Below, one piece after another: positions 27,701 to 36,146 of a stretch of DNA of 64,000 nt. Every line of letters starts with the position of its first letter. Within the stretch, counting starts at the first letter, position 1. The position numbers were made by a program, and so were the translations under genes. The notes under the pieces were generated by a model. That model saw only the letters and a program-made list of their open reading frames with translations, was not told the DNA's origin and made no database searches. The DNA is from CAYSFW01 sp964620675 (lineage in GTDB: Bacteria > Pseudomonadota > Gammaproteobacteria > UWMA-0217): NCBI GenBank assembly GCA_964620675.1, contig CAZUJU010000011.1:1-64000 (forward strand), written 5' to 3'.

Positions 27701-29056
27701 CTACTCGAATTCCATCGCGCGAAATACCCGCCCGGCGTTGCTGCGTGCCAACTCGTCCGCAGTATGCAAATGCAGATAGGCCGACTGATCGATCGTGTAG
27801 GCGTCTTCGAGTGACCCGCCCTGCTTGAGCAGTTCCGCGACTTGCTGGCGTAGATGAACCAGATAATCGCGGGTCCATTTACGCACCGTCGCCATGTCGG
27901 TCGGGCCGCCGTGTCCGGGTACGACGATTTCGGCGCCAAGCGCTTCGAATTTGTCCCAGGTCTCGATCCAGCGCGCGGTGTCGGTGTCTTCGAAAATCGG
28001 CAGCATGCGTATATGAAATGCGGTATCGCCGGCGAGGACGAGTTTTTTCTCCGGTAACCAGACCATGGTATCGCCGTGGTGGTGTGCATTGCCGAGGTGC
28101 AACACCTCGATCTTCACGCCCCCCAGCGATAAATCAAGCTGGTCGTCGAAGAGAATGTCCGGTTCGACCCGTTCGGTTCGAAACGCCTTGGCACGCGCCC
28201 GGGCGCGCATGTTCTCCAACACCGCCGCACCGGTGCGTTCGATATAGGCGGCTGTATCGCGGTGAGCGACAATCTTGGCGCCTTGCGCCTTCCAGTAATT
28301 CGCCCCGAGCATGGCGTGACCCTGGCCGTTTTCGAGCACCACGTATTTGACCGGTTTGTCGGTGCGTTGCTTGATTTCATCATGCAGACTTTGCGCGAGC
28401 AGGTAGTTATCACCGGCATTTACGACCACCACACCGTCGTCGGTGAGGATGAAAGAGAGGTTGTTGTTGTGTCCGGAGTTCTCATAGGTGCCGGGCGCGG
28501 TCGCGCCAATCGCGGACCAGACCCCGGGAATGACTTCCTGCGGCAACGCGAACAGAAACGACCGCGGAGCGGCATCGATCGCGACGATAGGCAACCCGGC
28601 CCGTTGCCAATTGAAGAATCCGTCGCGATAGTTATGCACGTCTTTGTAGCCGAGTTTGAGCAAGGTTTCGGCCGCGAGTGGGCTGCGTTGCGAGACCCCG
28701 CAATAAACCACGATCGGGGTTTTTTTATCGGGCACGACCGAATCGATCTGAAACTCCAGCCAACCCCGCAACAGATTGGCAAAACGCGGCGCGTCGATAC
28801 GTCCACCGAGGGTCGCCATCTCCACCGGTTGGCGAACGTCGATGACCACCGTCTCCGGATGCGTCTTCAGTTGCGCGACCAATCCCGCGGTATCGAGCTG
28901 CGGCACCCGCCGCATCGTTTCGTCGAGCAAGGTTTGCCCCTGACTGGTCAGCGGCGGTGCTTCTGGGATCGGGAGAATGATCGTGGACAGATCCTGTGCC
29001 GCGGCCGCTCCAAGCAGCGTGACCGTTGCAAACATCACCGTCGGTAAAAAACGCAT
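27701..29056 (-). CDS. Exported protein with rhodanese and metallo-beta-lactamase-fold domains
   Basis: 451 residues from ATG at 29056, which has AAGGAGGA four bases upstream. A signal peptide (MRFLPTVMFATVTLLGAAAA) is followed by a rhodanese domain: ETVVIDVRQPVEM, then VYCGVSQRSPLAAE with the active-site Cys. The second half has an MBL-fold layout (SFILTDDGVVVVNAGDN, HHHGDTMVWLPEKKLVLAGDT, VPGHGGPTDM). The usual HxHxDH ligand motif is replaced by ENGQGHAMLGANYW, so only part of the metal site remains. It probably acts on sulfur compounds in the periplasm. Monocistronic between repeats. Confidence 0.85.
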   Translation of the reverse strand: MRFLPTVMFATVTLLGAAAAQDLSTIILPIPEAPPLTSQGQTLLDETMRRVPQLDTAGLVAQLKTHPETVVIDVRQPVEMATLGGRIDAPRFANLLRGWLEFQIDSVVPDKKTPIVVYCGVSQRSPLAAETLLKLGYKDVHNYRDGFFNWQRAGLPIVAIDAAPRSFLFALPQEVIPGVWSAIGATAPGTYENSGHNNNLSFILTDDGVVVVNAGDNYLLAQSLHDEIKQRTDKPVKYVVLENGQGHAMLGANYWKAQGAKIVAHRDTAAYIERTGAAVLENMRARARAKAFRTERVEPDILFDDQLDLSLGGVKIEVLHLGNAHHHGDTMVWLPEKKLVLAGDTAFHIRMLPIFEDTDTARWIETWDKFEALGAEIVVPGHGGPTDMATVRKWTRDYLVHLRQQVAELLKQGGSLEDAYTIDQSAYLHLHTADELARSNAGRVFRAMEFE

Positions 29057-29107
29057 CACGTCCTCCTTACAAATAAATGATTCTTAACCTGCGGTACCCA
29101 ATTTTTA

Positions 29108-29250
29108 GGGGTGCCGCTCCGGATTGGCCAGGCGGGAGCGTCGCCCGCAGCGAGGCGGCTGTCGAGCCCCGAGGGATGGGTTCACGGCGGCTCCCGCCTG
29201 GCTAGCCCGGAGCGGCTTTTGTACGCCGGGGTGGAGTCCTCGCCATGAGC
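29108..29250 (+). repeat. Dispersed palindromic element, copy 2 of 5
   Basis: It has the same centre (GAGGGATGGGTTCACGGCG) and inverted arms at 29114-29135 and 29194-29215, and the closing TCCTCGCCATGA. The outer CATGAAAGTTAAC flanks are not preserved. It lies between the MBL-rhodanese start and the DUF3299 lipoprotein stop. Confidence 0.8.
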
Positions 29251-29289
29251 CCATACGCGTCCGATCGCGGTCCGCTACGCCCCTCACCG

Positions 29290-29904
29290 TCAGCTGCGCG
29301 GTTCCGCGTAAGGTTCGACTTTCAAGGCCCGCATGCGGTAACCGGAATGGCCCATCGGGGTGTCGGCGCGAACCGCTTCCAGAATCCCGCTCACCCACAC
29401 CGTATCCATATTGCGCAGTCCGCGCGCGGGCGGGTCCGGAAACACATGCAGGATCTGGTTCGCCGGCGGTGGCGGGGTGTGAATACACGCGCCGAAATAC
29501 GGCACCATGATGAATTCGGTCGACATGTCGCGGCCCCATTCGAGCGGCACGATGAAACCCGGGATCTTCACTCTTACGCCTTCGAGCGCCGGATTCGTCG
29601 GCGCTTCGGCCCATGCGCGCTTCATTTCCTCGATCGCCTCGATCGCACGTGGATCCTCGTCGTCGAGGGTCGCCAGATCGAGTCCTTCGAAGACCTTGGC
29701 CGGATTCCAGTCCGGCGGCAACAGATCGTCCCAACCGATTTCGCGGAAGTCACCCGTGGCACGATCCTCGGCCGGCGCCGAGCCCTTCAGGCGATCACCG
29801 ATTTGGTACTCGCCCACCGACGGCGCTTCGTCGGGCTTACCGCACCCCGCGAGCAACGCCGCGGCACTCAACACACCCACCAACCCCCATGCTCGAAACT
29901 GCAT
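29290..29904 (-). CDS. DUF3299-family lipoprotein
   Basis: The 204-residue protein has a lipobox (AAALLAGC, lipid Cys near residue 21) so it is membrane-anchored in the periplasm. The DUF3299 core follows: REIGWDDLLPPDW, ALEGVRVKIPGFIVPLEW, STEFIMVPYFGACIHTPPPPANQ. The PGFIVP and CIHTPPP stretches are the family hallmarks. It follows an FtsX-type permease by 7 bases and belongs with the ABC/ZrgA zinc-limitation genes, where DUF3299 proteins are regularly found. The role in metal handling is inferred from context. Confidence 0.88.
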   Translation of the reverse strand: MQFRAWGLVGVLSAAALLAGCGKPDEAPSVGEYQIGDRLKGSAPAEDRATGDFREIGWDDLLPPDWNPAKVFEGLDLATLDDEDPRAIEAIEEMKRAWAEAPTNPALEGVRVKIPGFIVPLEWGRDMSTEFIMVPYFGACIHTPPPPANQILHVFPDPPARGLRNMDTVWVSGILEAVRADTPMGHSGYRMRALKVEPYAEPRS

Positions 29905-29911
29905 CGATACC

Positions 29912-31174
29912 TCAAACCCGTGGAGTCAAACCATCGCCAAGCGACAACCGGTACGCGCGCAAGCCCGGCAGTAAACTCGCCAGCCAACCGATACCGACCA
30001 CCCAGGCCAGCCACCGCAACTCACCCGCCGGCAGCCCCAGCGCACTGAGCGCGAGACCATAACGGCTTTCGAGCCACGGCGCGAGTCCAAAGGTCAGCCC
30101 ATTGAGCAGGACTACGCCCAGGGCCGCTCCGGCCACGGTCACCGCGAGACCTTCCAGCGCCAGCAACCAAAACACGTGCGCCGGACGCGCGCCGACCGAA
30201 CGCAGAATCGCCAATTCCCGCCGCCGCTCGTTAAGCCCCGCGAGCACCACCGCGACCAACCCCGCCAACCCGACCGCGACCACCAGCCCGGATACCGCAC
30301 GCAACGCGCGCTCCCCGACACCGACGACCTGCCACAGTTGATCCAGCGCGACCCCGGGCAGCACCGCGAGCAAAGGCTCGTCGCGAAACTCATTCACATG
30401 GCGCTGTAGGGCGAACACCCCAGCGCGGGATTTGAGCCCGACCAGTGCGGCCGTCACCTGCTTGGGTTTGAGGTCGAATTTGCCAACGTGCTCCGCCGCG
30501 ATCGCAAGACCCGGCACCGGCGCCCCGCCCTGCCAATCGAGATGAATCGCTTCAATTGCGGCAAGCGAGACGTGCACGCTGCGGTCGACCGGCGTCCCCG
30601 TGCGCGCCAGCACGCCCACCACGGTAAACGGTTTGTCGGCGTGTTCGGCGGCCTGTCCCAGGCCGATGCCGTGGGTCAGCGTGATCCGGTCGCCAAGCCG
30701 ATACCCCAAGCGTTCCGCCACCTCGGCGCCAAGCACCGCATCGAATACCCCAGCGAACGGCTGGCCCACGACGAAACTCAAGGCACGGCGCTCGCCATAG
30801 CGAAAGTGCGAGAAATACGCCTCCGTCGTCCCAAGCACTGGAAAACCGCGATGCGAATCCCCGAGGCTGAGCGGCACAATCCACGCCACCGCCGGGTGCG
30901 CGGCAAGCGCCTCGACGCTGGCATAACGGATGTTCTGGGTCGCCTCACCGATGCGAAACACTGCATAAAGCATGAGTTGCACCGCGCTGGTTCGCGCCCC
31001 CACCACCAGATCGGTGCCGGATACCGATTGTGCGAAACCGGCGCGCAGATCCGTGCGCATGCGCTCGATACCGAGCAACAGTGTCACTGACAGCGCGATC
31101 GAAATCACCACCAATCCGAGCGTGAGGCGGCGGTTCCACGCACTGCGCGCGGCAAGCACGACCAGGTATCTCAT
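29912..31174 (-). CDS. FtsX/MacB-type ABC transporter permease
   Basis: 420 residues. An N-terminal TM segment (TLGLVVISIALSVTLLLGI) is followed by a large periplasmic domain (~residues 40-270) and three C-terminal TM segments (VSGLVVAVGLAGLVAVVL, VFWLLALEGLAVTVAGAALGVVL and WLAWVVGIGWLASLLPGL). NERRRELAILRSVGA is the classical FtsX-family cytoplasmic loop. The gene overlaps the ATPase by 4 bases. A MacB/LolCDE-like mechanotransmission role, not import, is likely; substrate unknown. Confidence 0.9.
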   Translation of the reverse strand: MRYLVVLAARSAWNRRLTLGLVVISIALSVTLLLGIERMRTDLRAGFAQSVSGTDLVVGARTSAVQLMLYAVFRIGEATQNIRYASVEALAAHPAVAWIVPLSLGDSHRGFPVLGTTEAYFSHFRYGERRALSFVVGQPFAGVFDAVLGAEVAERLGYRLGDRITLTHGIGLGQAAEHADKPFTVVGVLARTGTPVDRSVHVSLAAIEAIHLDWQGGAPVPGLAIAAEHVGKFDLKPKQVTAALVGLKSRAGVFALQRHVNEFRDEPLLAVLPGVALDQLWQVVGVGERALRAVSGLVVAVGLAGLVAVVLAGLNERRRELAILRSVGARPAHVFWLLALEGLAVTVAGAALGVVLLNGLTFGLAPWLESRYGLALSALGLPAGELRWLAWVVGIGWLASLLPGLRAYRLSLGDGLTPRV

Positions 31175-31878
31175 GCTGCGACCCCGGCCGCGGCGTTGAG
31201 ATCCGCCAACGCGAGGACGCGATCAAACTGCCCCGCGAGGCGCTGATCGTGACTGACGAAAACCAGGGCACTGCCGCGCTCGGCGCACTCGCGCAGCAAC
31301 AACGTGATAAAAGCGGCCTGACGCTCAGCATCGAGTGCCGAGGTCGGCTCATCGGCAACGATCAACTCGGGGGTACCGATTAACGCTCGCGCCGCCGCGA
31401 CGCGCTGTTGCTGACCCACCGAGAGCAGATTCGCCGGTTTATGCCAGAGCGCCGGATCGAGATCGAGGTGACCGAGCAAGCGCTCGGCCTCGGCGCGCGC
31501 ACTGCCGCCATTGGCCTGCGCACGCCCTTGCCGCCGCCGCGAGAAACGACACGGTAACAACACGTTATCGATGACCGGCAGATAGGGAATCAGATTGAAC
31601 TGCTGAAAAACAAAGCCGATGTGGTCGGCCCGCAGCTGATCACGCCGCGCCGCACCGAGCGCGGCAAATCCATGTCCAAGTATGCTGACCTCGCCGCGTT
31701 GCGGCACCAACACCCCACCAATCAGATTGAGCAAGGTGCTCTTGCCGCTGCCCGAGGGCCCGTGCAGAAATACCCGCTCGCCGACACCGACCGAAAATTC
31801 GGCAATCGCGAGACAGTCACGGGTGTCGCCGCGCCAGCGAAAAACCAGCTCACGCAGCGCGACAACCGGCGACGTCAC
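31171..31878 (-). CDS. ABC transporter ATP-binding protein (LolD/MacB-like)
   Basis: 235 residues with Walker A GPSGSGKST, Q-loop region IGFVFQQFNLIPYL, an altered signature motif (LLSVGQQQR, Val replacing Ser/Gly after LS) and Walker B LIVADEPTSALD followed by the H-loop VSHD. It powers the FtsX permease encoded next. 4-base overlaps with both zrgA upstream and the permease downstream mark a single operon. Confidence 0.92.
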   Translation of the reverse strand: MTSPVVALRELVFRWRGDTRDCLAIAEFSVGVGERVFLHGPSGSGKSTLLNLIGGVLVPQRGEVSILGHGFAALGAARRDQLRADHIGFVFQQFNLIPYLPVIDNVLLPCRFSRRRQGRAQANGGSARAEAERLLGHLDLDPALWHKPANLLSVGQQQRVAAARALIGTPELIVADEPTSALDAERQAAFITLLLRECAERGSALVFVSHDQRLAGQFDRVLALADLNAAAGVAA

Positions 31879-32525
31879 GGCGCCCAGGTCAACGCCCGCT
31901 GCGTCGGCGTCAACTTCGCGCCGGCTTGACGGTCAGGCGCCACCAGTTGCACATCGAGTCGGCGCAGGCGCGGAAACGCATCGAACACATCGACCTTGAG
32001 ATCCGCGAGTCGCGCCGGTGTCGCGCATTCAAATTCGAACTCAGCGATCAGCTCTGCGTGACCCTCGCCATGGTCATGGTCGTGGTCGTGTTTATGATCA
32101 TGCTTGTGGTCGTGCTTGTGGTCGTGCTTGGGTTTCTGCGAGTGCCCGGCGTCGGTTGGACGCTCGGTCGCCCGCCCCGGTTCGTCCTGACCGGGCGCCG
32201 CGCGCAGTAAATCCGCCGCAATCACCGGAGAACTCAGCGCCACCGTTTTTACGACACAACCTGCCGCCGCCGTCGGTAGAAATTGCTGACCGGCGTCGTG
32301 TAAAGCCCGCGCCATTGCGCGCACGGTTGCGCGTTCCGCGTCGCTCCGCGGCGCACGCTCGAATCCGACCAGATTATCCAGCGGCGACGCCAACCGTAAC
32401 GAGAGCGCCGCATCCTCGACCGCTACGTCGAGGCGCGCCGCGCCGTGCTCGTGCACCTCGCCGGCACTTGCTGGTGCCAGAAAAACCATACCCAACGCGA
32501 ACGCGAGCGGGTGTTGTCGTTGCAT
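31875..32525 (-). CDS. zrgA: ZrgA-family (DUF2796) zinc-binding periplasmic protein with a His-rich linker
   Basis: 216 residues from MQRQHPLAF, chosen for AGGAG 8 bases upstream. A signal peptide (FALGMVFLAPASA) precedes EVHEHGAARLDVAVE, then LLRAAPG and a histidine/aspartate repeat (HDHKHDHKHDHKHDHDHDHG). The second half resumes ELIAEFEFECATPARLADL and VDVFDAFPRLRRLDVQLV. This domain order matches ZrgA, part of zinc uptake in Vibrio and relatives. The repeat should chelate zinc in the periplasm. It heads the operon zrgA-ATPase-permease-DUF3299. Confidence 0.9.
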   Translation of the reverse strand: MQRQHPLAFALGMVFLAPASAGEVHEHGAARLDVAVEDAALSLRLASPLDNLVGFERAPRSDAERATVRAMARALHDAGQQFLPTAAAGCVVKTVALSSPVIAADLLRAAPGQDEPGRATERPTDAGHSQKPKHDHKHDHKHDHKHDHDHDHGEGHAELIAEFEFECATPARLADLKVDVFDAFPRLRRLDVQLVAPDRQAGAKLTPTQRALTWAP

Positions 32526-32644
32526 GTTCTGTACTCCTGTCAAGCGCTGCCGACCCACCAGCAGCGTCATTTTACCGAAAAATGCCGGACGCCAGGCAAG
32601 GTTGCGGTCGCGCCCGGGGTTACTAATCGTGAACCGAAATCTCG

Positions 32645-32795
32645 GAGGATGCGGCTCCGCACGCGGTTAATGGGCGCCTCGGCCGCCTGGACGCAGCTGG
32701 CGAGCCACGAGGGGTGAGATTCACGGCGTCTCCCGCCTGGCCGGCCCGCAGCGGCTTGCATACGCCGGAGCGGTGTCCTCGTCATGAAAGTTAGC
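32645..32795 (+). repeat. Dispersed palindromic element, copy 3 of 5 (degenerate left arm)
   Basis: The right half is well kept (TTCACGGCGTCTCCCGCCTGG, then GCAGCGGCTTGCATACGCCGG and the end CGGTGTCCTCGTCATGAAAG), the left half diverged. It lies between the cobW-like gene and zrgA. Its terminal GTTAGC provides the TAA stop of the cobW-like gene (32791-32793). Confidence 0.7.
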
Positions 32796-34017
32796 CATCG
32801 CTTTCAATGTCCATATGCGTCCAGCGCGGAAACGGATCGGGCAGCTTCTTCCAAGCTGCGGGTCCGGCCTGCCATTCCGCATCGCTCAGCAGACATTCAT
32901 CCAGCCGGGCACGGATCTCGGCGGGATCGAGGTATTGTCCGATAAATACGATCTCCTGACGCCGGTCGCCGTATGGGGCCTCGAATTCCGCTTCGATACT
33001 GGCGCGATATTCGGCATCCTCCGGCCATCGATCGGGCGCGACCGAAGCCCACCAATAGCCGGCCGGCCCGTGCCGTACCAGACCGCCCGCCTGCGACCAT
33101 TGCCCAGCCATATCATGGCGGGTGGCAAGCCAGAAAAACCCCTTTGATCGCAGGACGTTCCCCGCCCAGTCGCGCTGTAACGCGGCTTGAAAACGAGCCG
33201 GGTGAAAGGGCCTGCGCGCGCGGTAAACATAACTTGAAATGCCGTAGTGCTCGGTCTCAGGAATATGCTCACCGCGCAATTCCTGCAGCCATCCCGGTGC
33301 TTGCGCCGCGCGCTCGAAATCAAATCGTCCGGTCGCGAGAAGTTTGCTCAGCGGCACTCTGCCAAAGGTTGCATAGACAATCTCGGCCTCGCGATTCAAT
33401 TGCCGTAGCGCATGCACCAAACGCTCGCGCTCCTCACCGCTGACCAGATCGATCTTGTTCAGAATGATAACGTCGGCGAACTCTACCTGATCAATCAACA
33501 AATCCGCCACGGACCGCAGGTCGTCCTCGCCGAGCGACTCGCCGCGCTCGCGCAAGCCCTCCGCGGTTTCCAGATCCTCGGGAAAATTCACCGCGTCGAC
33601 AACGGTCACCAAGGTGTCGAGACGTGCCACGTCGGACAATGAGCGCCCCTCCTCGTCGGCGAAGGTAAAGGTCTCCGCCACTGGCATCGGTTCGGAAATG
33701 CCGGTGGACTCGATCACCAGGTAATCGAAGCGCCCCTCGCGCGCGAGTCGTCCCACCTCCAGCAGCAAGTCCTCGCGCAAGGTGCAACAAATGCAGCCAT
33801 TGCTCATTTCGACCAGACGTTCCTCGCCGCGCCGCAGTTCGACCTCATCGCGCACCAGGCGGGCATCGATATTGACCTCACTCATATCGTTCACGATCAC
33901 CGCGATGCGCCGGCCTTCGCGATTGTGCAGGATATGGTTCAACAACGTGGTCTTGCCGGCACCCAAAAATCCCGACAGCACCGTGACCGGCAAGCGTTGA
34001 GTTTCTTGTTCGCCCAT
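32791..34017 (-). CDS. COG0523 (CobW/ZigA-like) GTPase, putative zinc metallochaperone
   Basis: 408 residues from ATG at 34017, preceded by GGAGGG at 4 bases; upstream in-frame codons lie in a repeat and are rejected. Walker A is GFLGAGKTTLLNHI, the family's metal site is CICC in SNGCICCTLRED, and NKID is the GTP-specificity motif. The C-terminal CobW_C domain has the HYGISSYVYRARRPFHP stretch typical of the ZigA/YciC group. Such GTPases hand zinc to client enzymes under zinc shortage. Expected to be Zur-regulated. The stop codon is provided by the repeat. Confidence 0.92.
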   Translation of the reverse strand: MGEQETQRLPVTVLSGFLGAGKTTLLNHILHNREGRRIAVIVNDMSEVNIDARLVRDEVELRRGEERLVEMSNGCICCTLREDLLLEVGRLAREGRFDYLVIESTGISEPMPVAETFTFADEEGRSLSDVARLDTLVTVVDAVNFPEDLETAEGLRERGESLGEDDLRSVADLLIDQVEFADVIILNKIDLVSGEERERLVHALRQLNREAEIVYATFGRVPLSKLLATGRFDFERAAQAPGWLQELRGEHIPETEHYGISSYVYRARRPFHPARFQAALQRDWAGNVLRSKGFFWLATRHDMAGQWSQAGGLVRHGPAGYWWASVAPDRWPEDAEYRASIEAEFEAPYGDRRQEIVFIGQYLDPAEIRARLDECLLSDAEWQAGPAAWKKLPDPFPRWTHMDIESDG

Positions 34018-34036
34018 AGTGCCCTCCATCGGTTGC

Positions 34037-34097
34037 TCAGAGCCGGTGAAAAAAACCCGATCGTCGCGAGGGCGGGATATTTTCACAGGCGCTCAGT
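34037..34097. repeat. REP-like palindromic element, copy 2
   Basis: Arms CTCAGAGCCGGTGAAAAA and TTTTCACAGGCGCTCAG enclose GATCGTCGCGAGGGCG, the same centre as copy 1. It sits between the DUF1826 and CobW genes, both on the minus strand, and its outer edge again contributes the TGA stop of the upstream gene (34093-34095). Confidence 0.8.
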
Positions 34098-34770
34098 CCT
34101 GCCAAATCGCATCCAGCGCGAGAACGACCCGCGGCGCCTCGCCGGCCGCTACCGCCGGCGAGCGATGGATCGCACCGCGCCCGGTATTGCCTTGCCACAA
34201 GGCGCCTTTCAGCAGCACGACCGCAAACGGCGGTGCCCGACCGATACCGGCGGGATCCAGAATCAATCCCGATTCGGCATCGCCCTTGCCGTGGCCTGCC
34301 TGCCCCAACCAACGCCGATCGGCGCAGCGTTCGTCGAGCCACTCGGTGCCCGGGCCGCGATAGGTACACAGCATGCGGATACCGACCCGATCGACATGAA
34401 ACCGCGGACACATCGCACGCTCGAGCACTTCCAAACGCAGACCGAGCGCGGGGCAACCCAGCAAGGCCGCATAGATCTCGGCGAGCCACGCGGCGTCACG
34501 TTGCAAGTCCGCAGCACCGGGTAACGCGGGCAACCCGGCGAATTCCGGCGCCCGATCAGTCGTCACGACGCGGCGTTCACTCCCACGCAAACGCCCCGCG
34601 GCGGCGGCTTGCGCGAGGTATTCAGTGAGCGCGGAATCCGGCGTACGCGCGAACCAACAAACCTGCACCGCTGGATCAAATATCGTGGTCAAATCCGCCA
34701 CTCGTGCCACCTCGACCACCGTCGCGGGGTCGGGCTTGTGGTGCGCTGCGGCGGCGTTCATAGGCCTCAT
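34093..34770 (-). CDS. DUF1826-domain protein
   Basis: The 225-residue protein has family blocks VQVCWFARTPDSALTEYL, then LERAMCPRFHVDRVGIRMLCTYRGPGTEWL and a late LLKGALWQGNTGRGAIHRSPA. The FHVDRVG stretch plus IHRSP gives two His and an Asp in a cupin/dioxygenase-like arrangement, so it may be a metal enzyme. DUF1826 genes are regularly found beside COG0523 GTPases and Zur-controlled genes. The start overlaps the GTPase stop by 4 bases (ATGA). An alternative start is at 34761. Confidence 0.85.
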   Translation of the reverse strand: MRPMNAAAAHHKPDPATVVEVARVADLTTIFDPAVQVCWFARTPDSALTEYLAQAAAAGRLRGSERRVVTTDRAPEFAGLPALPGAADLQRDAAWLAEIYAALLGCPALGLRLEVLERAMCPRFHVDRVGIRMLCTYRGPGTEWLDERCADRRWLGQAGHGKGDAESGLILDPAGIGRAPPFAVVLLKGALWQGNTGRGAIHRSPAVAAGEAPRVVLALDAIWQD

Positions 34771-35879
34771 GGGAGATAACCTCCGGTTGCGAGGGATGAA
34801 GTCAATCCGTTGGATACGGGCCTTGGGCGCACCGCCAATTCAAATTCACCCAGTAGACCACTGAGATAGTCCGCATCGAGATCGGCGGTGATGAATACGA
34901 AATGGCTGCTGCGGTCCGCGTCCGGCCACGCGGCGAGTGTCTCCGGTGGGTGCAGCACATGCTGAACGCCGTGCAGTACCACCGGCAGCGGTTGCCCGGC
35001 GACGTTGACGATCGCCTTGAGCCGCAACAGGCGCGCGCCGGCGAACTGCATCAGGGTCGCGATCCCGTCCTCGACGCACGACCAGACCATCGGCTCCGCA
35101 TAACTGAGCGTAAATCCGCGAATGCGCGCATCGTGACGCGCCGCAGTGACTTCCGGCTCGCGCCGCAAACCGGTCAAACTCGCGCGTATCGGCGCAAAGT
35201 GCGCGGCGCCGAGCCAGGCACCGATCTCGCTCCGGCGCGCATGCGGGCGAAAGGCGTTGAGGTCCAGCAGATACTCCGGTGCCACCTCGCCGTGCGGCAC
35301 AACATGGATGGGCGCGACCGGATTGAGCGTCGCCAGGCGTGCGCGCAACGCGGCTTCCGCCGCAGACGTGGCGAGATCGGTTTTAGTCAGGAGCAAGCGA
35401 TCGGCGAGTGCGATCTGGCGCACCGCCTCGAAATGGGTATCGAGTTGGCGCTCGGCGTGCACCGCATCGACCGTTGTCACGACCGCGTCGAGGGCAAAAC
35501 GTTTGCTTACCCAGCGGTCGCGCAAAAGGGTTTCGATGACTGGTACGGGATCCGCAATTCCCGTGGTCTCGATCACCACCCGCTCGAACGGTGGCAACGT
35601 ACCGTCGGCCCGCCCGAGCCATAGGTTCTTCAAGGTCGGTCCGAGCGCGCCTTGAACCTGGCAGCAGACACAACCGCCCGCGAGCAGCGCAAGCGGCGCC
35701 TTTGACTCGCGTAACAACAAATGATCGAGCGCAACCTGCCCAAACTCGTTCATCACCACTGCGGTGAACGGCACCTGCCGGACCAGGTGATTCAGCAAAG
35801 TGGTTTTACCGCTGCCGAGAAATCCGGTCAGCAGCGTCACGGGGATCGGAGTCTTCAGGGTCATCGCGCTCTTAGTCAT
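34767..35879 (-). CDS. COG0523 GTPase (CobW-like), putative zinc metallochaperone, second paralog
   Basis: About 370 residues. Walker A GFLGSGKTTLLNHL, CxCC motif in GGCVCCQVQGAL, and a C-terminal CobW_C domain ending VFITADLDADYLSGLL. It is shorter than, and diverged from, the paralog at 32.8-34.0 kb. The furthest upstream ATG (35894) lies inside a palindrome, so I take 35879; ATG at 35864 (MTLKTPIPV) is also possible. With DUF1826 it forms a two-gene unit under two operator-like palindromes. Confidence 0.9.
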   Translation of the reverse strand: MTKSAMTLKTPIPVTLLTGFLGSGKTTLLNHLVRQVPFTAVVMNEFGQVALDHLLLRESKAPLALLAGGCVCCQVQGALGPTLKNLWLGRADGTLPPFERVVIETTGIADPVPVIETLLRDRWVSKRFALDAVVTTVDAVHAERQLDTHFEAVRQIALADRLLLTKTDLATSAAEAALRARLATLNPVAPIHVVPHGEVAPEYLLDLNAFRPHARRSEIGAWLGAAHFAPIRASLTGLRREPEVTAARHDARIRGFTLSYAEPMVWSCVEDGIATLMQFAGARLLRLKAIVNVAGQPLPVVLHGVQHVLHPPETLAAWPDADRSSHFVFITADLDADYLSGLLGEFELAVRPRPVSNGLTSSLATGGYLP

Positions 35880-35932
35880 GCAACCTGGTTGCATATCATG
35901 GGCACTCTATTTACCCATTGCAACCCAGTTGC
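35880..35932. promoter_or_regulatory. Two identical operator-like palindromes upstream of the GTPase-DUF1826 operon
   Basis: GCAACCTGGTTGC (35880-35892) and GCAACCCAGTTGC (35920-35932) share the pattern GCAAC-N3-GTTGC, with centres 40 bp apart, about four helical turns, so both face the same side. They lie just before the GTPase start and ~210 bp from the zur stop. Binding by Zur is inferred from the genes' known regulation, not shown. Confidence 0.6.
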
Positions 35933-35962
35933 AGCGCAGTTCGGTCCACGAACCCCGCCTCT

Positions 35963-36146
35963 GCATGGGTGTAAACGTGAAAGAACCCGATTCCAAGGAG
36001 TGCCGCTCCGGGTTGGCCAGGCGAGCGCGTCAGCCGCAAGGATGCGGCTGCCGAGCCCCCAGGGATGGGTTCACGGCGTCGCCCGCCTGGCCAACCCGGA
36101 GCGGCTTGCGTCCTCCGGGGCGGTGTCCTCGCCATGAGCGTTAGCC
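35963..36146 (+). repeat. Dispersed palindromic element, copy 4 of 5 (best-preserved stem)
   Basis: Perfect 21-base arms at 36003-36023 and 36084-36104 flank a centre with GCCGCAAGGATGCGGC-like hairpin and GGGATGGGTTCACGGCG. It fills the gap between the GTPase start and zur. The closing GCGTTAGC carries the TAA stop codon of zur (36141-36143). Confidence 0.88.

Noticed and set aside
27328..36146. CRISPR array from the recurring repeats
   Set aside because: Repeats are 150-190 bp, spaced by whole genes, and palindromic; no short regular repeat-spacer pattern exists.
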